Assembly (NCBI GenBank): GCA_910584795.1 | Contig: CAJUBZ010000015.1 | Location: forward strand, 1 to 37,863 | Direction of reading: 5' to 3' | Source of the DNA: an uncultured Eubacterium sp. | GTDB taxonomy: Bacteria; Bacillota; Clostridia; Lachnospirales; Lachnospiraceae | Length of the DNA stretch: 37,863 nt | Shown here: positions 25,317 to 32,502 of the stretch, piece after piece | Layout of the letters: every line of letters begins with the position of its first letter | Numbering within the stretch: position 1 is the first letter of the stretch | Made by a program: the position numbers and the translations under genes | The notes under the pieces: generated by a model | The model's input: only the letters and a program-made list of their open reading frames with translations | Database searches by the model: none | Told to the model about the DNA's origin: nothing

Positions 25317-26138
25317 TTGAATAAGGGGACGCTAAGAAAAGAACTGGAAATGTTGAAGGAATGGGAGAAAAATGGGCTTTCATATTTCGAGTCTGCACCG
25401 AAAGGAACAATAGTCATATCAAAGAATCATAATACATATCAATATTATCTGAAAACAAATGAAACAAATGTCCATGGACGCTATATAAAAAAGAAAGATA
25501 GGAACCTTGTAAAAGAGATTTTACAAAAAGAATATATAAGAAAATGCTTGCCTCGAATAAGGCAACAGATAAAAACTATTGAAAATTTTTTAAATATATA
25601 TAATCTAGAGAAAATTGAAAAAGTATATGAAGATATGTCAGAAGCAAAGCGGATATATGTGAAACCCTTTATTGTTCCGATGGAGTTATATGCTAAACAA
25701 TGGGAAGATAATAAAATGAAGGAGAAGGATGGTCTGTCGAAATTTATAACAAATAAGTATGAACTAACCGAGGATAAGGGAGTCTGGACAGAAAAGGGAG
25801 AGCTTGTCAGGTCAAAGTCAGAGAAAATGCTGGCAGACAAATTTTATAGAATGGGAATACCATATGTGTATGAATATCCCTTAATGATTAAAGGCTTGGG
25901 TTATATACGTCCTGATTTCGTCGTACTCAATAAATTTACAAGAAAACAGTATTATTGGGAACATTTTGGATTAATGAGTGATAAAGATTATTGTGAGAAA
26001 TCAGTGAAGAAGATGAATCAATATATAAAAAATGGTATATATCCAGGAGATAAGTTGATTAGCACCTATGAAACTGAGAAGTGTGTAATGGATTTTAAAG
26101 TTGTTGATGAAATCATTGAAAAATATTTGATGAATTAA
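25317..26138 (+). CDS. Unknown protein with PD-(D/E)XK nuclease-like C-terminal domain
   Basis: The 273-aa protein starts with TTG, supported by AAAAGGAG 8 bases upstream. The N-terminal half is charged and helical, with likely coiled coil around residues 75-115. The C-terminal half has the order SEKMLADKFY (E169), GYIRPDFVVLN (D200), QYYWEHFG (E215). This is the layout of restriction-endonuclease-like folds seen as solo proteins or at helicase ends (RPDF followed by YWEHLG). The usual lysine of the E-x-K part is not present (E215-H-F), so activity is uncertain. It has no sugar-related feature and interrupts the glucan locus beside the hairpin array, suggesting an acquired gene. Function is not known. 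Confidence 0.75.
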   Translation: MNKGTLRKELEMLKEWEKNGLSYFESAPKGTIVISKNHNTYQYYLKTNETNVHGRYIKKKDRNLVKEILQKEYIRKCLPRIRQQIKTIENFLNIYNLEKIEKVYEDMSEAKRIYVKPFIVPMELYAKQWEDNKMKEKDGLSKFITNKYELTEDKGVWTEKGELVRSKSEKMLADKFYRMGIPYVYEYPLMIKGLGYIRPDFVVLNKFTRKQYYWEHFGLMSDKDYCEKSVKKMNQYIKNGIYPGDKLISTYETEKCVMDFKVVDEIIEKYLMN

Positions 26139-26221
26139 TACATAGTAAAGATGATTTTCGGATACAAAGAAACTACATATCTATTTTTGTCTAAGTCAGA
26201 TAAATGTATGTAAAAATATGG

Positions 26222-26249
26222 TTGTAATGAAACAATTTTATGGTATGAT
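26222..26249 (+). promoter_or_regulatory. Promoter for the GH94-GH17 operon
   Basis: TTGTAA at 26222-26227 and TATGAT at 26244-26249 are separated by 16 bp. The predicted start near 26256 leaves a leader of about 100 bases containing the palindrome at 26279-26303. Confidence 0.5.
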
Positions 26250-26278
26250 AAAATGAAAAGGCACATGTTGAGGGATAA

Positions 26279-26303
26279 AATGTTGAAAGAAACTTTCAAC
26301 ATT
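26279..26303. promoter_or_regulatory. Candidate operator palindrome in the GH94 leader
   Basis: AATGTTGAAAG, AAA, CTTTCAACATT form a perfect inverted repeat with 11-bp arms, located between promoter and ribosome site. It could be a regulator site resembling LacI-type TTGAAAG/CTTTCAA halves, or a short RNA hairpin. No T-run follows, so it is not a standard terminator. Confidence 0.5.
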
Positions 26304-26362
26304 AAGATTGTGCTTCAAATGGAGGTAGAAGAACTTCCGTATAAAGCATTAGGAGGAAAATT

Positions 26363-29059
26363 ATGAGCGATTTAAAATATTTGGATAAGAAGGGGACATT
26401 TACACTGGATAATCCGGACCTGACGAGTTACATGTATTTTCCATTAGCAAATGAAGCTGGGATGATGAGTGCGATAACTCCGGATTTGGGTGGAGATATA
26501 AAATTAGACCAGAATACATTTTTATTAGAACCAGTGAGCAGTGAAAATTTACATAATAATAAATCTACAAGAAATTTTTGGGTGTATGTAGAGGGAAAAG
26601 GTGCCTGGTCGGTAACAGGACGTTCCAGTAAGCAACAGGCAAAACTTTTTGATGATGATAAAGAAAATGTGAAATTAACTGCCGGAATTATGTGGCATCA
26701 GGTGGAAAGAGAATCTGATGAAATGGGTTTGAAAGCCGTTATAACTAGTTTTGTTCCGAATACAGAAGAGAAAGTCGAGCTTACAAAGTTTGAGATTACA
26801 AACATATCCGATAAACCACAGACAATTACACCTACAGTGGCGGTACCGATGTATGCCCGTTCTGCATCTAATATCAGAGATCATAGGCATGTAACATCAC
26901 TGCTTCATAGAACATTTACTGTAAAGAATGGTATTATGATATATCCTACATTGACTTTTGATGAAAGAGGTCATAATAAGAATACTGTATTTTATGGTGC
27001 GTTAGCGAAAGAAGATGTGAATGGGGACATGGTTTCTCCAATTAGTTTTTGTCCTGTAACAGAGGAGTTTATTGGAAAGGGTGGAAACTTTGAGAACCCA
27101 TATTATGTGGTAAAAAATAAGGCATTGCCATATCAGGCAGGAGAGCAGGTTGATGGATATGAGACAGTTGCTGCAATCAGATTTCAGGATGTTATATTGC
27201 AGCCGGGTGAGAGTAGAACATATCTTGTAGCTCTTGGATATGGCGAATCAGAAGCAGAAATTACTGAAATCAGTAAAAGATATTTAATTACGAAACATTT
27301 TGATAAATATTTAGAAGAGACAAAGGAGTTCTGGCAGGAGAAAATTAATGTAAGTTATAATTCCGCAGATACAGATTTTGATAATTGGATGCATTGGGTA
27401 AATTTCCAGCCAATGTTAAGAAGGATTTATGGATGTTCATTCCTTCCACATCATGATTATGGAAAAGGTGGAAGAGGCTGGAGAGATCTTTGGCAGGATT
27501 GTCTTGCACTTTTGATTATGGAACCGGAACAGGTTCGCCAGATGCTGATTGACAATTTTGGAGGAGTAAGATTTGATGGAACAAATGCTACGATTATTGG
27601 TGCGAAGCAGGGAGAATTTATTGCTGACAGAAACAATATCGTAAGAGTCTGGATGGACCATGGAGCATGGCCATATCTTACTACAAGTCTTTATATTCAG
27701 CAGACAGGAGATATTGAATTCCTTTGTGAAGAGAATACATATTTTAAAGATGCCCAGGTTCATAGAGGCGAAGAGAGAGATGACAGATGGAATGATTCCC
27801 GTGGAAACAAACAGATGACAACCGATGCTGAACCATATAGAGGAACAGTTTTGGAACATTTGTTAATCCAGCATTTAACCTCGTTTTTTGACGTTGGAGA
27901 ACATAATCATATAAAACTTCGCGGTGCAGACTGGAATGATGGTCTGGACATGGCAGATGAGCGTGGAGAAAGCGTTGCTTTTACTGCACTTTATGCCGGA
28001 AATTTAAAGAATCTCGCAAAAGATATCAGGGCATATTCTGAAAAAACAGGAAAAGACAGCGTTTTCATTGCAAAAGAATTATTGACATTAATTCATGCAG
28101 ACAAAGAGATATACGACCATATCGGGGAAAAGAATGCTGTTCTCAGTGAGTATTGTGAGGCAGTACGTCATATTATTTCAGGTGAAAAAGCAGAAATAAA
28201 ATGCAGTGAACTCTGTGAAGTATTAGAAGCGATGGCGGATTGGACAGCAAATCATATCAGAGAAACCGAGTGGACTAGTGATAAAGAAGGGAACTCATGG
28301 TTTAACGGTTATTATGATAATAGCGGAAAAGCGGTAGAAGGAGACTTTGAAAGTGGTGTTCGTATGATGCTGACAGGACAGGTGTTTGCCATTATGTCAG
28401 AAGTTGCAACAAAAGAACAGGTAAAAGAGATTGCGAAGACTGCAGATAACTATCTGTATGACGAGCAGATTGGCGGTTATCGATTAAATACTGATTTCAA
28501 GGAAGTGAAAACAGACCTTGGAAGATTGTTTGGTTTTGCTTTTGGACACAAAGAAAATGGTGCGGTATTCTCTCACATGGCAGTTATGTATGCCAATGCA
28601 TTATACAGCAGAGGATTTGCAAAAGAAGGATATAAGGTTATCAATACGTTATACAAGCACTGTAATGATTATCAGGCAAGTGGAATTTATCCAGGGGTAC
28701 CTGAATATGTCAACCAGAGAGGACAGGGAATGTACCATTATCTGACTGGTGCTGCCAGCTGGCTGTTACTTACAGTTCTCAATGAAATGTATGGTATTAA
28801 GGGCGAGTTGGGTGCATTAAAATTACAGCCGAAACTTCTTGCTAAGCAGTTTGCAAATGGTATGGCAAGTGCTACTTGTATGTTCAGAGGTGCAAATATT
28901 ACTGTTACATATCAGAATCCATTCGGATTAGAAGTAAATGATTATACAGTCAAAGAGATTTACATCGATGGAAAGTTATATGGACAGACAGATACCATTG
29001 CAAAAGAGGACGTTGATAAGCTGGGTGATAAGAGTCAGATTACAGCAATACTGGGATAA
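26363..29059 (+). CDS. GH94 phosphorylase, laminaribiose-phosphorylase-like
   Basis: The 898-aa cytoplasmic enzyme has the full GH94 plan: N-terminal beta-sandwich (about 1-280, with RNFWVYVEGKGAWSVTG), linker, alpha/alpha-six barrel and C-terminal jelly roll. Conserved pieces include YGKGGRGWRDLWQD and the catalytic segment RGADWNDGLD, where D526 is the likely general acid. VNQRGQGMYHYLTGAASW follows near the phosphate site. Length fits laminaribiose phosphorylases (about 900 aa) better than cellobiose phosphorylases (about 810 aa). Predicted reaction: laminaribiose or short beta-1,3-glucan plus phosphate to glucose-1-phosphate. AGGAGG lies ahead of the start. The GH17 gene follows after 42 bases. 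The exact disaccharide preference is inference. Confidence 0.85.
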   Translation: MSDLKYLDKKGTFTLDNPDLTSYMYFPLANEAGMMSAITPDLGGDIKLDQNTFLLEPVSSENLHNNKSTRNFWVYVEGKGAWSVTGRSSKQQAKLFDDDKENVKLTAGIMWHQVERESDEMGLKAVITSFVPNTEEKVELTKFEITNISDKPQTITPTVAVPMYARSASNIRDHRHVTSLLHRTFTVKNGIMIYPTLTFDERGHNKNTVFYGALAKEDVNGDMVSPISFCPVTEEFIGKGGNFENPYYVVKNKALPYQAGEQVDGYETVAAIRFQDVILQPGESRTYLVALGYGESEAEITEISKRYLITKHFDKYLEETKEFWQEKINVSYNSADTDFDNWMHWVNFQPMLRRIYGCSFLPHHDYGKGGRGWRDLWQDCLALLIMEPEQVRQMLIDNFGGVRFDGTNATIIGAKQGEFIADRNNIVRVWMDHGAWPYLTTSLYIQQTGDIEFLCEENTYFKDAQVHRGEERDDRWNDSRGNKQMTTDAEPYRGTVLEHLLIQHLTSFFDVGEHNHIKLRGADWNDGLDMADERGESVAFTALYAGNLKNLAKDIRAYSEKTGKDSVFIAKELLTLIHADKEIYDHIGEKNAVLSEYCEAVRHIISGEKAEIKCSELCEVLEAMADWTANHIRETEWTSDKEGNSWFNGYYDNSGKAVEGDFESGVRMMLTGQVFAIMSEVATKEQVKEIAKTADNYLYDEQIGGYRLNTDFKEVKTDLGRLFGFAFGHKENGAVFSHMAVMYANALYSRGFAKEGYKVINTLYKHCNDYQASGIYPGVPEYVNQRGQGMYHYLTGAASWLLLTVLNEMYGIKGELGALKLQPKLLAKQFANGMASATCMFRGANITVTYQNPFGLEVNDYTVKEIYIDGKLYGQTDTIAKEDVDKLGDKSQITAILG

Positions 29060-29101
29060 TTATATTGAACAATAAACAAAGTGAAGTGGAGGTACACATG
29101 T

Positions 29102-30004
29102 ATGTTTGAATGGGGTAGAGCGATTTGCTATTCAGGATATAGAGAAGGACAGAGTCCAAAGACATGTACATATCCTACATATGAACAGATAGTGGAAGAT
29201 TTAAAAATTTTGGATAATCTGGGATTTAAATATATTAGAATGTATGATCCTGTAAGCTATGCAGAAATGACCTGTCAGGTAATAAGAGATTTGGGACTTG
29301 ATATGAAAATGATGCTTGGACCGGATTTGATTTGTGAAGTTAATAATCCTGGCTGTCCATGGATGCAGACAAATTTTTCGGAAGAAGAACTGGCAGAGAG
29401 AGCAAAACGTAATGATGGAAATATAGAAAAGTTAATTCAGATTGCGAATGAATATTCGGATGTGATTAACGTAGTTTCTGTAGGAAATGAGAATACTCCG
29501 CAATGGGGGGCAAATAATGTTCCCGTAAAAAGATTAATTCAATTTGCAGACAGATTGAAAGAAGGAACAAATAAGCCTGTTACATTTAATGAGGGTGCAT
29601 TTGAGTGGGTGCATTTGGGAGAACTGGCAGAGCATCTGGATATTATTAGTCTGCATTCTTACCCATTATGGTATGGAAATACCGTGGATGAAGGTTTGGC
29701 AATTAATAAAGAATGGTATGCAAAAATAAAGGAAATGTATCCTGATAAATTTATTCTTTTTTCTGAAGTAGGATGGGCTACAGACTGTGCTGATTTTAAA
29801 CAGATGAAAGAAGGAGAAGCCAACGAAGAAAATCAGAAAAAATATTTTGAGGAGTTCTGGGACTGGGCTGATAGTGAAAAAATTATCTCATATATGTTTG
29901 AAGCTTTTGATGAACCATGGAAGGGCGGAATCGGAGCAAATGAGGCAGAAAAGCACTGGGGAATATATAAAGTTGACAGAACACCAAAATTATTATTAAG
30001 ATAA
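29102..30004 (+). CDS. Cytoplasmic GH17 beta-1,3-glucanase/transglycosidase
   Basis: The 300-aa TIM-barrel enzyme has GH17 signatures: FKYIRMYDP near residue 44, VVSVGNEN with E130 as acid/base, and FSEVGWAT with E222 as nucleophile. EAFDEPWKGG comes near the end. The ATG at 29102 is chosen because GTGGAGG lies 9 bases upstream; a longer GTG reading from 29081 would overlap that ribosome site. No signal peptide is present, so it would act on imported oligosaccharides, either cutting them or remodelling chains for the phosphorylases. It is co-transcribed with the GH94 gene and followed by a terminator. Confidence 0.85.
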   Translation: MFEWGRAICYSGYREGQSPKTCTYPTYEQIVEDLKILDNLGFKYIRMYDPVSYAEMTCQVIRDLGLDMKMMLGPDLICEVNNPGCPWMQTNFSEEELAERAKRNDGNIEKLIQIANEYSDVINVVSVGNENTPQWGANNVPVKRLIQFADRLKEGTNKPVTFNEGAFEWVHLGELAEHLDIISLHSYPLWYGNTVDEGLAINKEWYAKIKEMYPDKFILFSEVGWATDCADFKQMKEGEANEENQKKYFEEFWDWADSEKIISYMFEAFDEPWKGGIGANEAEKHWGIYKVDRTPKLLLR

Positions 30005-30035
30005 AAAAGTTCGATTGAAACATTTTTATAATAAA

Positions 30036-30080
30036 AAAGAAGAAAAGAACCATGTATTAATGGGCTTTTCTTTTTTTATT
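30036..30080 (+). terminator. Terminator after the GH17 gene
   Basis: An AAGAAAAG...CC arm pairs with GG...CTTTTCTT around an ATGTATTAAT-like loop and is followed by a run of seven T residues. Confidence 0.8.
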
Positions 30081-30141
30081 TTCATTGTGAAATTATGGTA
30101 GAAATGGTTAAAAATAAAAGGGTTTTTATATTGGCGCTCTA

Positions 30142-30171
30142 TTGAAAAACCATAGAGAAATGGAGTACAAT
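30142..30171 (+). promoter_or_regulatory. Promoter for the 30250 surface protein
   Basis: TTGAAA at 30142-30147 and TACAAT at 30166-30171 have 18-bp spacing, about 80 bases ahead of the start codon. Confidence 0.5.
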
Positions 30172-30249
30172 AGAAATATCATTGATTGATGTATACATCG
30201 GAAATGTTTTACATCAGTTGAGTCAAGAAAAACACGAAAGGAGAAAGAA

Positions 30250-32235
30250 ATGAAACTCAGCAGAACAATGAAAAAGTTTATGGCTGTTGTTTGTACATTC
30301 GCACTTGTAGTTTCATCTTTGGCAGTAAATAATTTTGTCAAAGCTGATGATGGAAGTTGGGCATTTACAAGTACTTCTTATCAGACAAATGCGGAAAAGA
30401 CACAGTACAATATAACAGTAAATTACAGCGCATATCAGGGCGCAGAACCTGATGAATATTACTATTCAATCTATGTGGATGAAGAAGCCGATGGAAATAT
30501 CGGTATTGCATCAAATGGATGGGACTGGGGCAAGGCCCAGGGAAGACATGGTTTCGATACTGTTTATAAAGCAAAAGAAGGAGAGGCTTTTAAACCGGGA
30601 GAAACACATAAGATTATTGTAGTTGCATACAAGAAGAATGAGGATGAAAGTTTTACTAGACTTGATTCTATTGAGACTGAAATCACACTTCCGGCAGAAC
30701 TTCCAACATTCTCACAAGAAGAGCAGGAAAAGAAAGATATGGAAGATGCATGTGTTTCTGATGCAAATCTTGCAAAAGGAACAACAGGTTTTGTTTCTTG
30801 GAACGAAGATCCAGCACCAGCTCTTGTAGATGGTAATTTAGGTTCAGGTACAGGAAACTCAAGTGTAAAAGGTGAAAATGACTTTGTAGGTGTAAATCTT
30901 GGCGAAGTAAAAACTATCGGAAGCATTATTACAAAATTTGAGAGTGCGTGTCCGGCAGAGTTTGCTGTTTATGTAGCAGGTGCCGATGGTGTATATGGTG
31001 ATACACCGGTAGCTACAAATACAGCAACAGGAGCAAATCCTATTGTTAAGACAACATTTGCAGCAGTGGAAGCACAGTATGTAAAAGTAGTGCAGACAGT
31101 ACCTTCAGAATTGTCAACAATGTATGGAATGAATGCATTTGAGCTTGCAGTTTTTGCAGGAGAAAAGACTCCTGATGAGTCAGACACAACACCGGCAGAA
31201 GTAGAAACAACAACACCGGCAGAGGTAGAAACAACAACACCTGCAGAAGTAGATACAACAACACCGGCAGAGGTAGATACAACAACACCTGCAGAAGTAG
31301 ATACAACAACACCAGCAGAAGTAGATACAACACCGGTAGAATCAGACACAACAAAATCTGATGAACCAGGATATGACCCGGGATTTAATCTGGCAGAACT
31401 TACATATCAGGACATGGCATGTGATGGTGGAGAAACAATTGGTTTTGCACTTCAGGCAAGTACAATTGCAGGAGTTGTACCATATTATGAAAATAGTGGA
31501 AATACATTTAGTGTAATGTTCTCAGGAGATGCAGGAATGGTAACTGCAATTACAGTAAATGGTCAGGAGCCGGAAGAAGGCGTTGTAATTGAAAAAGCAA
31601 CAGGAGTTGTAAGAATCAATCCTACTAAATTTGCAGATAATGCTTATACAGTAGTTACTGCTACAGCTGAAAAGGGTGAACTAACATTTGTTATTAAAAA
31701 AGGAACACCTGCAGAGGTAGAAACAACAACACTAGCAGAGGTAGATACAACAACACCTGCGGAGGTAGAAACAACAACACCGGCAGAGGTAGATACAACA
31801 ACACCGGCAGAGGTAGATACAACAACACCTGCGGAAGTGGATACAACAACACCTGCGGAAGTGGATACAACAACACCTGCAGTTGCAGAAACAACTACTC
31901 AGGCACCTACAACTACAGAAGTTCCAAAAACAACAACAGGACCAAAAGCTACAACAAAGAAAGTACTTGGAAAGACAACAGTAAAGAGTGCATCCAAGAA
32001 AAAAGCAGCAACAAAGGTTAAGATAACATTTAAAAAAGTAAAAGGTGCTAAAAAGTATCAGGTACAGATTTCAAAGACAAAGAAGTTTAAGAAGGTTCTT
32101 GTTAAGAAGACAGTTAAGAAAGTAAAAGTCACAATCAAGAGCAAGAAAATTAAAAATCAGAAGAAACTTTATGTAAGAGTGAGAGCTGTTGGGGCTAAGA
32201 AGTGGTCAAAATCAAAGAAAGTTAAACTTAAATAA
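30250..32235 (+). CDS. Secreted multimodular surface protein (Ig-like, F5/8C-like, TTPAEV repeats)
   Basis: This 661-aa precursor has a signal peptide ending near VKA (residue 31). In order: an Ig/FN3-like domain (about 35-150), an F5/8C or CBM32-like domain (about 172-303; FVGVNLGEVKTIGSI), a first PAEV Thr-Pro linker (about 313-364), and a small unknown domain (about 377-485). A second linker (about 486-545) leads to a Lys-rich FN3-like C-terminal domain (573-661; KKVKGAKKYQVQISKTKKFK). There is no LPxTG or C-terminal membrane span. The basic terminal domain probably binds wall polymers, but that is inference. It shares modules with the 32503 protein. No catalytic motif is visible; a binding role for beta-glucan is suggested by position. 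AAAGGAG precedes the start. Confidence 0.78.
   Translation: MKLSRTMKKFMAVVCTFALVVSSLAVNNFVKADDGSWAFTSTSYQTNAEKTQYNITVNYSAYQGAEPDEYYYSIYVDEEADGNIGIASNGWDWGKAQGRHGFDTVYKAKEGEAFKPGETHKIIVVAYKKNEDESFTRLDSIETEITLPAELPTFSQEEQEKKDMEDACVSDANLAKGTTGFVSWNEDPAPALVDGNLGSGTGNSSVKGENDFVGVNLGEVKTIGSIITKFESACPAEFAVYVAGADGVYGDTPVATNTATGANPIVKTTFAAVEAQYVKVVQTVPSELSTMYGMNAFELAVFAGEKTPDESDTTPAEVETTTPAEVETTTPAEVDTTTPAEVDTTTPAEVDTTTPAEVDTTPVESDTTKSDEPGYDPGFNLAELTYQDMACDGGETIGFALQASTIAGVVPYYENSGNTFSVMFSGDAGMVTAITVNGQEPEEGVVIEKATGVVRINPTKFADNAYTVVTATAEKGELTFVIKKGTPAEVETTTLAEVDTTTPAEVETTTPAEVDTTTPAEVDTTTPAEVDTTTPAEVDTTTPAVAETTTQAPTTTEVPKTTTGPKATTKKVLGKTTVKSASKKKAATKVKITFKKVKGAKKYQVQISKTKKFKKVLVKKTVKKVKVTIKSKKIKNQKKLYVRVRAVGAKKWSKSKKVKLK
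31186..31341 (+). repeat. Coding minisatellite, 24-bp unit (TTPAEV)
   Basis: Six tandem PAEV-containing units of 24 bp (8 codons, ETTTPAEV or DTTTPAEV) form a Thr/Pro-rich linker. Unit differences are mostly silent or alternate E/D, as expected for slippage with selection on the protein. Confidence 0.85.
31704..31880 (+). repeat. Second TTPAEV coding minisatellite in the same gene
   Basis: Seven further 24-bp units (one LAEV variant) make a second linker leading to the C-terminal basic domain. Both blocks use the same unit, so they could recombine and delete the domain between them. Confidence 0.85.
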
Positions 32236-32268
32236 AAAATTTTTATGAGAATATAAATATATTTGATT

Positions 32269-32314
32269 GCATCCTTGGGCAGATAGAGAGAAAATCTGCC
32301 TGAGGATGCTTTTA
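32269..32314 (+). terminator. Terminator after the 30250 gene
   Basis: GCATCCT...GGGCAGAT pairs with ATCTGCC...AGGATGC and is followed by TTTTAT. It is a long, G+C-rich stem with a small internal mismatch. Confidence 0.85.
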
Positions 32315-32421
32315 TATATAAAGTGGGCATGATTTTTTGCTTATCGACAAAATAATGCTAAATCACTATAAATAATTGTATAAAATTTATACAAAATTAG
32401 AAAAAATAGTAAAAAAGTTAG

Positions 32422-32450
32422 TTGAATTGCACATATTGGTATGGTAAAAT
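32422..32450 (+). promoter_or_regulatory. Promoter for the 32503 surface protein
   Basis: TTGAAT at 32422-32427 and TAAAAT at 32445-32450 have 17-bp spacing, about 50 bases before the start codon. It is the same pair of hexamers as before murI. Confidence 0.6.
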
Positions 32451-32502
32451 ATTAATATCATTAGTATGTGAGAGTTTTTAAATTAATAGAAAGGAGAATA
32501 GT

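Noticed and set aside
25481..25840. Minus-strand frame of 119 codons opposite the nuclease-like gene
   Set aside because: The plus strand has promoter, ribosome site and motif support; the opposite frame is hydrophobic low-complexity shadow.
24676..26362. Transposon or integrase insertion between GH161 and GH94
   Set aside because: No transposase, integrase or clear flanking direct repeat was found; only repeats and a nuclease-like gene are present.
27437..27859. Minus-strand frame of 140 codons inside the GH94 gene
   Set aside because: It lies opposite the most conserved catalytic part of GH94 and has no ribosome site or family resemblance.
30969..31349. Minus-strand frames of 102-126 codons opposite the PAEV repeats, and similar ones at 31694-31894 and 36905-37354
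   Set aside because: They are open only because the plus-strand minisatellites lack minus-strand stop codons; the plus-strand genes have signal peptides and ribosome sites.
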